Assembly (NCBI GenBank): GCA_052032225.1
Contig: JBPEWY010000008.1
Location: 1-64,000, forward strand
Direction of reading: 5' to 3'
DNA from: JBPEWY01 sp052032225
Lineage (GTDB): Bacteria > Bacteroidota > Bacteroidia > Flavobacteriales > Flavobacteriaceae
Length of the DNA: 64,000 nt
Below are positions 18,015-26,142 of this stretch, one piece after another. How positions within the stretch are numbered: the stretch's first letter is position 1; each line of letters begins with the position of its first letter. The notes beneath the pieces were generated by a model. The model did not search any database. It worked only from the letters and a program-made list of their open reading frames with translations, and was not told the DNA's origin. The position numbers and the translations under genes were made by a program.

Positions 18015-19496
18015 ATGAAAAAATATATATCAACCATAATCATAGCTATACTCACTGTTACAGTAGTTTCTTGTAGCGATGATTATTTTGACGTAAATAC
18101 GCCCACAGGATCTGCTACTGAAGATCAGTTAAGCATGAACGATCTCTTGGGGCCTGCCATTTACCATACCGTTTTAGCACAATATTGGGCAGAGCGGTCT
18201 TTTGGAAACTATACACAGTACTTTACCGGACAAGGTGGCGGTGCTGCCGGACCAACATCTATAAGTAGTGCGTGGAGCAATATTTACCTGTATGCTTTAC
18301 CTAATATTAATACCATTATAGAAAAAGCAAACGAAACCAACTCTAACCATTTTAGAGGTATCGCCAAAATTTTAATTGCTATAAATTTAGGCTTAGCAAC
18401 AGATAGCTGGGAGGCAATCCCATTTTCAATGGCCTCTATGGGGTCAGAAAACTTATCTCCGGCTTTCGATACGCAAGAAGAAATTTACAATAGCATAAAC
18501 ACTTTGTTAGACGATGCTATTGCAGATTTAAGTGCAGAAAATCAATCAGATTTTTCACCAACTTCTACAGGAGATATAGCTTACAGAGGCGATACAGATA
18601 AGTGGTTACGTGCAGCTTACACCTTAAAGGCTCGTTATGCAATGCATTTATCTGAAATAGATGCAAATGCTGCTGCAAATGCTGCATTGAGTTATTTAGA
18701 CAACGGATTTACATCTAATGATGACGACTTACAAATATTTTTTGAAGAGCGTAATATAAATCCATGGCATTCAAGACAAGTATTAGCTCCTAATACCGGA
18801 AATGTTCATGATAAAGTTGGCGACCAACTGGTAAGTTACATGAACGGCACTTCGTATCCGTTTCAAAGTGGTATAACTATAGATCCAAGGTTGCCGGTTT
18901 ATGCAGATAATATGGGTGATCCTGGAGACCCTTACAGAGGATATGTTAGTGGAGGTGACGGTTTATCATCAGACGGTGAGTTAGCAAATACAGATTTTGC
19001 TGATGCCGGATACTACACTTCAGTAGATTCTCCTATAGTTATTATATCGTATGCAGAAGCTTTATTCTTAAGAGCCGAAGCAGCATTTATAGCTAACGGT
19101 GGTACCACTACAAGCACAGGAACTACCTCAGAAGCTTACAATGCTTATTTGGCCGGTATTCAGGCAAACATGGAAAAGTTAGGTGTAGATGGGTCAGCGT
19201 ATTTAGCAGATGGCGCAATAGCTGTTGGCGAAGCTAATTTAATGTTACACCACATAATGAAAGAAAAATATATAGCTAACTTCCTAAACCCGGAAACGTT
19301 TGTAGATTTTAGACGATATGATTTTTCTCCTGATGTGTTTTTAGATTTAGAGCTTCCTGTAGATAATGCAGAGAGTGAATTCCCGGGGCAATGGCTTGTT
19401 AGAGCTCAATATCCAGACTCTGAAGAAACCCGAAACCCTGATAATGTAAATGCAAACAAAAAATCGCCAACAGAACCAGTTTGGTGGGATAGATAG
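18015..19496 (+). CDS. SusD/RagB-family surface lipoprotein
   Basis: A 493-residue partner of the preceding SusC protein, which binds substrate at the cell surface. The lipoprotein signal ends VVSC with Cys20; the residues after it, SDDYFD, resemble the Ser-Asp-rich lipoprotein export signal that sends Bacteroidota lipoproteins to the surface. The body has the SusD helical repeats (LNTLLDDAIADL, DKWLRAAYTLKARYAMHL, AEALFLRAEAAFIANG) and a C-terminal NPETFVDFRR segment of the SusD-like_2 group. A strong bidirectional terminator follows, so the operon appears to consist of these two genes only. Confidence 0.93.
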   Translation: MKKYISTIIIAILTVTVVSCSDDYFDVNTPTGSATEDQLSMNDLLGPAIYHTVLAQYWAERSFGNYTQYFTGQGGGAAGPTSISSAWSNIYLYALPNINTIIEKANETNSNHFRGIAKILIAINLGLATDSWEAIPFSMASMGSENLSPAFDTQEEIYNSINTLLDDAIADLSAENQSDFSPTSTGDIAYRGDTDKWLRAAYTLKARYAMHLSEIDANAAANAALSYLDNGFTSNDDDLQIFFEERNINPWHSRQVLAPNTGNVHDKVGDQLVSYMNGTSYPFQSGITIDPRLPVYADNMGDPGDPYRGYVSGGDGLSSDGELANTDFADAGYYTSVDSPIVIISYAEALFLRAEAAFIANGGTTTSTGTTSEAYNAYLAGIQANMEKLGVDGSAYLADGAIAVGEANLMLHHIMKEKYIANFLNPETFVDFRRYDFSPDVFLDLELPVDNAESEFPGQWLVRAQYPDSEETRNPDNVNANKKSPTEPVWWDR

Positions 19497-19506
19497 TTTA
19501 ACTAAC

Positions 19507-19539
19507 AAAAAAGGCTTCAAAATTTTGAAGCCTTTTTTT
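19507..19539. terminator. Bidirectional terminator between susD and osmC
   Basis: A 20-base perfect palindrome, GGCTTCAAAATTTTGAAGCC, with A and T runs outside. It ends the SusCD operon and, on the other strand, overlaps the stop of the OsmC gene. Confidence 0.9.
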
Positions 19540-19960
19540 ATGCGTCGTGGTATACTATTTTAACCTCTATTTCTGCAAAACGCCTAAACATCTCCATTAC
19601 ACCACAGTATTTTTCTATAGATAAATCAACTGCTCTTTTTAATTTTTTCTCATCTAAATTACTACCATAAAAATGATACTCTATAGTTACTTTATCGTAA
19701 TATTTTGGGTGCTCTTCGGTAAGATTGGCAATAGTATCTATCTTGAAATCGGCAACATCCAATTTCATTTTCTTTATTAACGATGCAATATCTAACCCTG
19801 AACATCCCGCCAAAGCAGAGAGCATTAATGCTTTTGGTCTGTAACCATCATCTTTACCTCCATCTTCTTCACCGGCATCTATATAAACTTTTTTACCTGA
19901 AGGGTTTGTACTCTCAAACCTCATATTGCCAAGCCATTTTGTTGTGATATGATTTGTCAT
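19538..19960 (-). CDS. OsmC-family peroxiredoxin-like protein
   Basis: A 140-residue OsmC/YhfA-type protein. Both family cysteines are visible: one in LSALAGCSGLD near residue 54 and one in IEKYCGVM near 118. OsmC proteins reduce organic hydroperoxides by this Cys pair; the YhfA subgroup has unclear substrates. It is divergent from an AhpD-like gene with 67 bases between, so the two may form a small oxidative-stress unit. Confidence 0.9.
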   Translation of the reverse strand: MTNHITTKWLGNMRFESTNPSGKKVYIDAGEEDGGKDDGYRPKALMLSALAGCSGLDIASLIKKMKLDVADFKIDTIANLTEEHPKYYDKVTIEYHFYGSNLDEKKLKRAVDLSIEKYCGVMEMFRRFAEIEVKIVYHDA

Positions 19961-19995
19961 AATTAATTAACTATTTTTTTGTTACTTGTATGCAT

Positions 19996-20003
19996 CAAAA
20001 GTA
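19996..20003 (-). promoter_or_regulatory. Candidate -7 element for osmC
   Basis: Reads TACTTTTG on the minus strand, about 36 bases before the OsmC start; fits TAnnTTTG without an exact -33 box. Confidence 0.4.
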
Positions 20004-20027
20004 CAGATTAATTTACAATACAATATT

Positions 20028-20618
20028 ATGCCATTAGTAACACCATTATCTCCAGATCACGATCCTGAAACTAAAGCATTAGCAGCATTTTTTAATGAAA
20101 CGTTAGGGTTTTGCCCTAACTCTGTTTTAACCATGCAGCATCGGCCAGAAATAAGCAAGGCTTTTATAAATTTAAATAAAGCGGTTATGGCAAATCATGG
20201 TAGGGTAACCTCTGCGCTTAAAAGAATGATTGCTTGGGTAAGCAGTAATGCAACAGGCTGTAGGTATTGCCAAGCTCATGCTATAAGAGCTGCAGAGCGT
20301 TATGGTGCAGAGCAAGAAAAATTAGATAATATCTGGGAATACAAAACACATCCGGCTTTCTCTGAGGCAGAACGTGTTGCTTTAGATTTTTCTTTGGCTG
20401 CCAGCCAAATACCCAATGCTGTAGATGAAAATTTGAAAAAGCGTCTTTATGAGCACTGGAATGAAGGCGAAATTGTAGAGATGTTAGGTGTTATATCGCT
20501 TTTTGGTTACCTAAACAGATGGAATGATAGCATGGGGACAACATTAGAAGAAGGCGCCATAGAAAGTGGTGAAAAATACCTTAAAAAACATGGGTGGAAT
20601 ACGGGCAAGCATGTTTAA
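20028..20618 (+). CDS. Carboxymuconolactone decarboxylase / AhpD-like protein
   Basis: About 196 residues with the AhpD-like active site CRYCQAHAIRAAERYG: a CxxC pair and a downstream His, as in alkylhydroperoxidase D-type and peroxidase-related proteins. Probable role is thiol-based peroxide reduction, matching the divergent OsmC gene. The ATG at 20028 is preferred: it yields MPLVTPLSPDHDP, whereas an upstream TTG at 19986 would add a poor leader that covers the promoter region. The stop codon interlocks with that of the opposite UDG-family gene in the shared TTAA at 20615-20618. Confidence 0.85.
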   Translation: MPLVTPLSPDHDPETKALAAFFNETLGFCPNSVLTMQHRPEISKAFINLNKAVMANHGRVTSALKRMIAWVSSNATGCRYCQAHAIRAAERYGAEQEKLDNIWEYKTHPAFSEAERVALDFSLAASQIPNAVDENLKKRLYEHWNEGEIVEMLGVISLFGYLNRWNDSMGTTLEEGAIESGEKYLKKHGWNTGKHV

Positions 20619-21190
20619 CACAATGCTTGCTTTACTTTAGTTTGTAATACCGGAATAATCTCATTTAAAAACCAACTGTTTTTTGTTAACCAAAACCTGT
20701 TTCTTGGTGACGGATGTGGTAATGGTAGTATGTTCTTCTTCTCAAAGTCTTTAAATGACCTAACGGTTTCTGTTAGATTCTTTTTAATAGAATTTTGTAA
20801 ATAATAGCGCTGTGAATATTGACCAATTAGTAAGGTTAAAGAAACATGGGGCATTTGCCGTAATAGTTTTTCGTGCCATAAAGGAGCACATTCCGGTCTT
20901 GGGGGTAGATCGCCAGTTTTTCCTTTTCCGGGATAACAAAACCCCATAGGAATTAATGCAATTTTAGTTTCGTCGTAAAACACATCGTTAGTTATACCCA
21001 TCCATTTTCTTAATTGTTTTCCGCTGGGATCATTCCAGGGAATTCCGGTTTTGTGAACACTTGTTCCAGGAGCCTGCCCAATAATTACAATCCTAGCTTT
21101 AGAATGTGCAGATACTATTGGATTTGGCCCCAAAGGTAAATGGGCTTCACACTCCTTGCAAGCTCTTATTTTTTTAAGTAGTATTTGCAT
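20615..21190 (-). CDS. Uracil-DNA-glycosylase-family protein
   Basis: A 191-residue member of the uracil-DNA-glycosylase superfamily. The N-terminal KECEAHLPLGPNP, the water-activating loop IIGQAPGTSVHKTG and the late LPHPSPRNR (motif 2, HPSPRN) are present. There is no four-Cys iron-sulfur set, so it resembles the short family-5/6-like Bacteroidota proteins rather than classical family 4. Likely removes uracil or related lesions from DNA. It begins inside the stop codon of rsmI (one-base overlap TAATG), so the two are translated as a pair. Confidence 0.82.
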   Translation of the reverse strand: MQILLKKIRACKECEAHLPLGPNPIVSAHSKARIVIIGQAPGTSVHKTGIPWNDPSGKQLRKWMGITNDVFYDETKIALIPMGFCYPGKGKTGDLPPRPECAPLWHEKLLRQMPHVSLTLLIGQYSQRYYLQNSIKKNLTETVRSFKDFEKKNILPLPHPSPRNRFWLTKNSWFLNEIIPVLQTKVKQALC

Positions 21191-21861
21191 TATTTTTTCC
21201 CGGAAACAACTATTACTAATTCTCCTTTGGGTGGGTGGTTTGTAAAATGATTAATCACATTCTTTAGTGAGCCTCTAATATTCTCTTCGTAAACCTTACT
21301 TAACTCTCTTGAAACCGATATGTGACGGTCTTCACCAAAATAAGCTAAAAAATCTTTTAAGGTTTTAAGAAGCTTATACGGCGATTCGTAAAAAACCATC
21401 GTTCTGGTTTCTTCGGCTAAAAACTCTAATCGTGTTTGCCGTCCTTTTTTAACAGGCAAAAAACCTTCAAATACAAACTTATCACACGGAATACCACTAT
21501 TAACCAATGCTGGCACAAAAGCAGTAGGCCCGGGTAAACAAACCACATTCACATTTTGTTCTAAACACGCTCTAACAAGCAAAAAACCGGGATCTGAGAT
21601 TGCTGGAGTTCCGGCATCAGATATTAATGCCATGGTTTCTCCGGCTACTAACCTATTAACAAGCAAATTCACAGTTTTATGCTCATTGTGCATATGATGA
21701 CTTTGCATTTTGGTAGTAATGCCGTAATGTTGTAAAAGTTTAGCGCTGGTTCTGGTATCTTCGGCTAAAATAGTATCTACTTTTTTAAGAGTCTCTACAG
21801 CTCTAAACGTCATGTCGTTTAGGTTGCCTATAGGAGTAGGCACAACATATAATGTTCCCAT
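21190..21861 (-). CDS. rsmI: 16S rRNA (cytidine1402-2'-O)-methyltransferase
   Basis: A 223-residue tetrapyrrole-methylase-fold enzyme that methylates the ribose of C1402 in the ribosomal decoding centre. Signature parts are LYVVPTPIGNLNDMTFRA at the start, AEDTRTSAKLL near residue 35, ALISDAGTPAISDPGF near 78 and FEGFLPVKKGR. It is shorter than the E. coli enzyme (286 residues) because it lacks the C-terminal helical extension. It sits between a conserved unknown gene and the UDG-family gene on the same strand. Confidence 0.94.
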   Translation of the reverse strand: MGTLYVVPTPIGNLNDMTFRAVETLKKVDTILAEDTRTSAKLLQHYGITTKMQSHHMHNEHKTVNLLVNRLVAGETMALISDAGTPAISDPGFLLVRACLEQNVNVVCLPGPTAFVPALVNSGIPCDKFVFEGFLPVKKGRQTRLEFLAEETRTMVFYESPYKLLKTLKDFLAYFGEDRHISVSRELSKVYEENIRGSLKNVINHFTNHPPKGELVIVVSGKK

Positions 21862-21888
21862 AAACTTTTAATTGCAGTGTTTTTTGGC

Positions 21889-22563
21889 TTATATAAACCT
21901 AGCCTCTATAAGCTCTAAAAAGCGGGTTTCGTAAGCTTCTTTACCGTCCCAATTATTATAATCGGGTTTTACCATTTGTTCTATAAACACTTTAGCCTCT
22001 TCAAAACTTGTTTTTGTGTTTAGCTGAGAGATTACTCTGTTGTAGTCTTCTGTGCTATCATTAAATAAATGCTTTATAAAAGCCAATTTATCGTTTAACC
22101 CAATACTAATCCCTTTTTTTAGTTTATCATTTAACGTAACTGTTTTAGGCTCTTTAGTTACAGGTGTGGCTAAAATTTCTTTTTCTTTTTTTTCGAACGT
22201 TGGTTGCGATGTTATTTCGGCTAAAAAGTCATCTATTTCTTCGGGTTGTGGCATTTCGGCCACCATATCTTTAATAGTTTCTATCCCCGGAGTTATGATG
22301 TCTTCCTCATGTGGATTGCTTTCCGGTACTTTAGCGTTATATGCTAAAACTGCTGTTGCTAATTCTTTAAATTTTTCTGCAATCTCACTTTTGTTAACAT
22401 CTATTTCTAAATCGTTTAGCTTATCTTCAATAAATTTTAATACTGTAATATTCTCATAAAGCTTTCTGGCTTCATATTGCAACACAGCAATATCTTCATT
22501 TGTGTCTAGCTTTAAAATTTTTTCTGCCAAAGCTTTAAGTTCTAACTCCAATCTTTTCTTCAT
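21889..22563 (-). CDS. Conserved protein of unknown function
   Basis: A 224-residue soluble, acidic protein of no recognised family. The first ~75 residues are helical and coiled-coil-like (heptad-rich LELELKALAEKILKLD ... LYENITVLKFIEDKLNDLE). A low-complexity, Pro/Glu-rich linker follows (about 78-140), then a compact C-terminal segment, GISIGLNDKLAFIKHLFN ... EQMVKPDYNNW, that looks folded and conserved. No signal peptide or membrane segment. It precedes rsmI by 27 bases on the same strand and is divergent from tdk. The architecture suggests a protein-protein adaptor. Confidence 0.75.
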   Translation of the reverse strand: MKKRLELELKALAEKILKLDTNEDIAVLQYEARKLYENITVLKFIEDKLNDLEIDVNKSEIAEKFKELATAVLAYNAKVPESNPHEEDIITPGIETIKDMVAEMPQPEEIDDFLAEITSQPTFEKKEKEILATPVTKEPKTVTLNDKLKKGISIGLNDKLAFIKHLFNDSTEDYNRVISQLNTKTSFEEAKVFIEQMVKPDYNNWDGKEAYETRFLELIEARFI

Positions 22564-22604
22564 AATTTTTAAAAATTACACCAAAACTGACATTGGTTTT
22601 TTAA

Positions 22605-22612
22605 TAAATTTG
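22605..22612 (+). promoter_or_regulatory. Candidate -7 element for tdk
   Basis: TAAATTTG matches TAnnTTTG, 55 bases before the tdk ATG; no exact -33 box. Confidence 0.4.
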
Positions 22613-22666
22613 TACCACCTTTATACAAACGGAGGCATTCTCTGTTTATGATATGAAAAATACAAA

Positions 22667-23317
22667 ATGTTTCTTGAAAATACAGTAAATCACAAAGAAC
22701 AATTTGGCTGGATAGAAGTAATTTGCGGGTCTATGTTTTCGGGTAAAACCGAAGAGCTAATTAGACGGTTAAAACGCGCCCAATTTGCGCGTCAGAAAGT
22801 AGAAATTTTTAAACCGTTAATAGATACCCGTTATGATGATGAGATGGTAGTCTCTCATGATGCCAACGAAATTAGATCTACTCCTGTTCCGGCTGCTGCT
22901 AATATTAGGTTGTTAGCAGACGGGTGTGATGTTGTTGGTATAGACGAAGCCCAGTTTTTTGATGATGAAATTGTTGCTGTTTGTAATGATTTAGCCAATA
23001 AAGGTATTCGAGTAATTGTGGCAGGCTTAGATATGGATTTTAAAGGAAATCCTTTTGGGCCAATGCCCGCTCTTATGGCTACTGCAGAGTATGTAACAAA
23101 AGTTCATGCAGTATGCACCAGAACCGGAAATTTAGCGCATTACAGTTACAGAAAATCTAATGATGACAGCCTTGTTCTCTTAGGCGAAACAGAAGAATAT
23201 GAGCCTTTAAGTAGAGCAGCTTACTATAAAGCCATGTTACGCGATAAGGTTAAAAAAATAGATGTGAAAGACCCCGAAGAGGTTTCGTCTAAAAAACAAG
23301 ACTCTAACAATGCCTAA
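22667..23317 (+). CDS. tdk: Thymidine kinase (type II)
   Basis: A 216-residue cytosolic enzyme that phosphorylates thymidine to dTMP in salvage. The P-loop GSMFSGKT is at residues 21-28, [10 protein letters not shown] follows, and the Walker-B-like [13 protein letters not shown] lies near 87. The C-terminal lasso is odd: type II kinases hold zinc with CxxC and CRxCH clusters, but here the segments read AVCTRTG and EPLSRAAYY, so three of four ligands are missing. It overlaps alr by eight bases, implying a tdk-alr transcript. Confidence 0.93.
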   Translation: MFLENTVNHKEQFGWIEVICGSMFSGKTEELIRRLKRAQFARQKVEIFKPLIDTRYDDEMVVSHDANEIRSTPVPAAANIRLLADGCDVVGIDEAQFFDDEIVAVCNDLANKGIRVIVAGLDMDFKGNPFGPMPALMATAEYVTKVHAVCTRTGNLAHYSYRKSNDDSLVLLGETEEYEPLSRAAYYKAMLRDKVKKIDVKDPEEVSSKKQDSNNA

Positions 23318-24413
23318 GGTTCAAGAAACTACACTAGAGATTAATCTGCCTGCCTTATCGCATAATTATGCTTTTTTAAAAAGCAAAATTGCTCCAGAAA
23401 CTAAATTTATGGCCGTTGTAAAAGCCTTTGGTTATGGTTCTGATGCTGTAGAAGTAGCCTTGCATTTACAACAATTAGGTGTAGATTATTTTGCTGTAGC
23501 ATACACACAAGAAGGTGTTACGTTAAGAGATGCCGGTATTACTAAGCCTATTTTAGTGCTGCACCCACAACCTTTTAATTTTGGTGTTTTAATAGACCGT
23601 TGTTTAGAACCCAGTATTTACAGCAAACGTGTTTTAGAAGCATTCTTGAGCACAGCAAAGCAAAAAAAACAAGAAAACTATCCAATTCACATAAAATTTA
23701 ATACCGGATTAAACCGTCTTGGTTTTGCCCCTAAAGATATAGCCTATTTAAACAAGGTGCTCCCAAATAAGGCTTTAAAAGTAGTTTCTGTTTTCTCACA
23801 TTTAGCTGCCACAGAAGATGCTGACGAAAAAGATTTTACCCATAGTCAAATAAGCCTTTATAAAGAACTTGCTTTAAAGGTGTCTGAAAATTTGCCTAAT
23901 AAACCGCTTTGGCATATAGTTAATACATCAGGTATTTTAAATTATCCTGAAGCACATTTTAATATGGTTAGAAGCGGCATCGGACTCTACGGGTTTGGCA
24001 ACAATACATTTTACAGCAAACAACTAAAGCCAATAGCTACACTAAAAAGTGTTATCTCTCAAATACATTATATAAAACCCGGAGATAGCATAGGCTATAA
24101 CAGAGCCCATATTGCCAAAACAGCAATGAAAACAGCTACAATTCCGGTAGGGCATGCAGATGGTATTGGCAGGCAATATGGTAATAAGGTTGGCTACGTT
24201 ACCATACACCAAAAACAAGCTCCTATTATTGGAAATGTTTGTATGGATATGATGATGGTTGATGTAACTCATATTGATTGTGAAGAAGGTGACGAAGTAA
24301 TCGTATTTGGCGAAAATCCAACGGCAGAAACCCTTTCTGAAAAAGCAAACACTATATCGTACGAACTAATTACAGCTATCTCTCAACGAGTAAAACGCGT
24401 AATTGTTCGATAA
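23310..24413 (+). CDS. alr: Alanine racemase
   Basis: A 367-residue PLP enzyme that interconverts L- and D-alanine for peptidoglycan. Lys38 in [11 protein letters not shown] forms the PLP aldimine, and the catalytic Tyr is in DSIGYNRAH near residue 258. Other family marks are [13 protein letters not shown] and [11 protein letters not shown]. Starting inside tdk by eight bases, it is probably translationally coupled to it. The tdk, alr, mscL, asd order groups nucleotide salvage with cell-wall precursors. Confidence 0.95.
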   Translation: MPKVQETTLEINLPALSHNYAFLKSKIAPETKFMAVVKAFGYGSDAVEVALHLQQLGVDYFAVAYTQEGVTLRDAGITKPILVLHPQPFNFGVLIDRCLEPSIYSKRVLEAFLSTAKQKKQENYPIHIKFNTGLNRLGFAPKDIAYLNKVLPNKALKVVSVFSHLAATEDADEKDFTHSQISLYKELALKVSENLPNKPLWHIVNTSGILNYPEAHFNMVRSGIGLYGFGNNTFYSKQLKPIATLKSVISQIHYIKPGDSIGYNRAHIAKTAMKTATIPVGHADGIGRQYGNKVGYVTIHQKQAPIIGNVCMDMMMVDVTHIDCEEGDEVIVFGENPTAETLSEKANTISYELITAISQRVKRVIVR

Positions 24414-24499
24414 TTCGTTGCTTTTTAGTCTTGTAAGAAAACTGTTCTCCGCAATTTTTTACTACATTGTACTATCACTAACCCTTAAAACAACACAAC

Positions 24500-24919
24500 A
24501 TGGGATTTTTTAAAGATTTTAAGTCCTTTTTAATGAAAGGCGATATCGTTAGTTTAGCTACTGCTGTAGTTATTGGTGGGGCTTTTAACACGATTGTAAA
24601 ATCGGCTGTAGACGATGTTTTAATGCCAATTGTAGGTGTTATAACAGGCGGTACAGATTTTACCCAAAAATTTATTGCTTTAGATGGGCAATCTTATGAG
24701 AGTTTAACGGCTGCTAAAGAAGCCGGAGCTGCTGTAATTACTTATGGTAATCTTATACAAGCAACCATAAACTTTATAATAGTTGGGCTGTTTATTTATG
24801 TGTTTTTAAAGGCATATGAAAACTCTAAAAAGAAAGAAGAAGCTGCTCCTGCAACACCAAAAGGCCCTTCGCAAGAAGAATTGTTAACAGAAATTAGAGA
24901 CTTGCTAAAGAACAAATAA
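24500..24919 (+). CDS. mscL: Large-conductance mechanosensitive channel
   Basis: A 139-residue inner-membrane channel that opens under hypo-osmotic stress. The N-terminal helix [13 protein letters not shown] is followed by TM1 with [27 protein letters not shown], written here only as key parts ([15 protein letters not shown]), a periplasmic loop with [15 protein letters not shown]2 near residues 85-105, and a charged C-terminal bundle ending [14 protein letters not shown]. All are hallmark MscL elements. An intrinsic terminator follows directly. Confidence 0.96.
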   Translation: MGFFKDFKSFLMKGDIVSLATAVVIGGAFNTIVKSAVDDVLMPIVGVITGGTDFTQKFIALDGQSYESLTAAKEAGAAVITYGNLIQATINFIIVGLFIYVFLKAYENSKKKEEAAPATPKGPSQEELLTEIRDLLKNK

Positions 24920-24934
24920 TAAAAACTGTCTTTT

Positions 24935-24970
24935 AAGAGCCTGCAATTAAATTGCAGGCTCTTTTTGTTA
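24935..24970 (+). terminator. Intrinsic terminator of mscL
   Basis: AAGAGCCTGCAAT / ATTGCAGGCTCTT, a 13-bp perfect stem with a TAA loop followed by a T-rich stretch, just after the mscL stop codon. Confidence 0.9.
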
Positions 24971-25039
24971 TAAATACCACAAACTGAACTATTTTTTTTA
25001 TTCGGTTTTATTAGCGCTTACAAACCGTTATTAAATTTC

Positions 25040-25047
25040 TACTTTTG
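25040..25047 (+). promoter_or_regulatory. Candidate -7 element for asd
   Basis: TACTTTTG, a TAnnTTTG match, 17 bases before the asd ATG and downstream of the mscL terminator; no exact -33 box. Confidence 0.5.
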
Positions 25048-25064
25048 CACTTTAAATTAAACAT

Positions 25065-26054
25065 ATGAAAGTTGCAGTTGTAGGTGCCACCGGTATGGTT
25101 GGTCAGGTTATGCTTAAGGTCTTAGCAGAACGTAAATTTCCGGTTAGCAAATTAATTCCGGTAGCTTCAGAGAAATCTGTTGGTAAATTAGTTTTGTTTA
25201 ATAACAAAGAGTATCCGATAGTTAGTTTAGCCGAAGCTGTAAAAGAGCAACCCGATATTGCTTTATTCTCTGCCGGAGGTAGTACTTCGTTAGAATGGGC
25301 TCCAAAATTTGCCGAAGTTGGGACGACAGTTATAGATAATTCGTCTGCTTGGCGTATGGATCCTACAAAAAAGTTAATCGTCCCCGAAATTAATGCACAA
25401 AGCCTATCAAAAGCCGATAAAATTATTGCAAATCCTAATTGCTCTACCATTCAAATGGTTATGGTTTTGGCTCCGCTTCACCAAAAATATAAAATCAATC
25501 GCATTGTGGTTTCTACCTACCAATCTGTTACCGGTACCGGTGTAAAAGCAGTAACACAACTACAAAACGAGCAATTGGGTAAAAAAACAGAAATGGCCTA
25601 CCCATATGCAATTTATCAAAATGCATTACCTCATTGTGATGTTTTTGAAGAAAATGGTTATACCAAAGAAGAAATGAAATTGGTTAGAGAAACCCAAAAA
25701 ATCCTTAACGATAAAACTATTGCTGTAACCGCAACTGCTGTTAGAGTTCCGGTTATTGGAGGTCACTCTGAAGCTGTTAATGTAACTTTTAAAGACGATT
25801 TTAATGTAAACGAGGTAAGACAGCTTCTGCATGAAACTCCTGGTGTTGTAGTGCAAGATAATCCGGATTGTAACACCTATCCTATGCCTCTTTACGCTCA
25901 AAATAAAGATGCTGTTTTTGTTGGCAGAATTAGAAGAGATGAGTCACTACGCAATTCATTAAACCTTTGGATTGTTGCAGATAACTTAAGAAAAGGAGCT
26001 GCCACAAATGCTATACAGATTGCAGAATATTTAGTAAATAACGGGTTGCTTTAA
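25065..26054 (+). CDS. asd: Aspartate-semialdehyde dehydrogenase
   Basis: A 329-residue NADPH-dependent enzyme that reduces aspartyl phosphate to the semialdehyde, the branch point to lysine/diaminopimelate, threonine and methionine. Visible marks are the nucleotide loop VVGATGMVGQ at residues 5-14, NSSAWRMDP near 92, the nucleophile Cys126 in NPNCSTIQM, and RVPVIGGHSEAV with the catalytic His. The length and pattern fit the Gram-positive/Bacteroidota-type Asd. Confidence 0.96.
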   Translation: MKVAVVGATGMVGQVMLKVLAERKFPVSKLIPVASEKSVGKLVLFNNKEYPIVSLAEAVKEQPDIALFSAGGSTSLEWAPKFAEVGTTVIDNSSAWRMDPTKKLIVPEINAQSLSKADKIIANPNCSTIQMVMVLAPLHQKYKINRIVVSTYQSVTGTGVKAVTQLQNEQLGKKTEMAYPYAIYQNALPHCDVFEENGYTKEEMKLVRETQKILNDKTIAVTATAVRVPVIGGHSEAVNVTFKDDFNVNEVRQLLHETPGVVVQDNPDCNTYPMPLYAQNKDAVFVGRIRRDESLRNSLNLWIVADNLRKGAATNAIQIAEYLVNNGLL

Positions 26055-26114
26055 GCAGTATTAAATTTATGTTAAAAGCGTTTTAAAAGTAAAGAGAGGG
26101 CTGCTTTTTTATGC

Positions 26115-26122
26115 TATATTTG
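26115..26122 (+). promoter_or_regulatory. Candidate -7 element for the prolyl oligopeptidase gene
   Basis: TATATTTG, a TAnnTTTG match, 20 bases before the start codon; no exact -33 box. Confidence 0.45.
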
Positions 26123-26142
26123 ATGCTAAACATCTCTAAATC

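Noticed and set aside
26041..26110. Terminator between asd and the prolyl oligopeptidase gene
   Set aside because: AAGCAG near 26052 and CTGCTT near 26101 can pair only over a loop of more than 40 bases; the TTAAAA/TTTTAA hairpin between has almost no G-C pairs.
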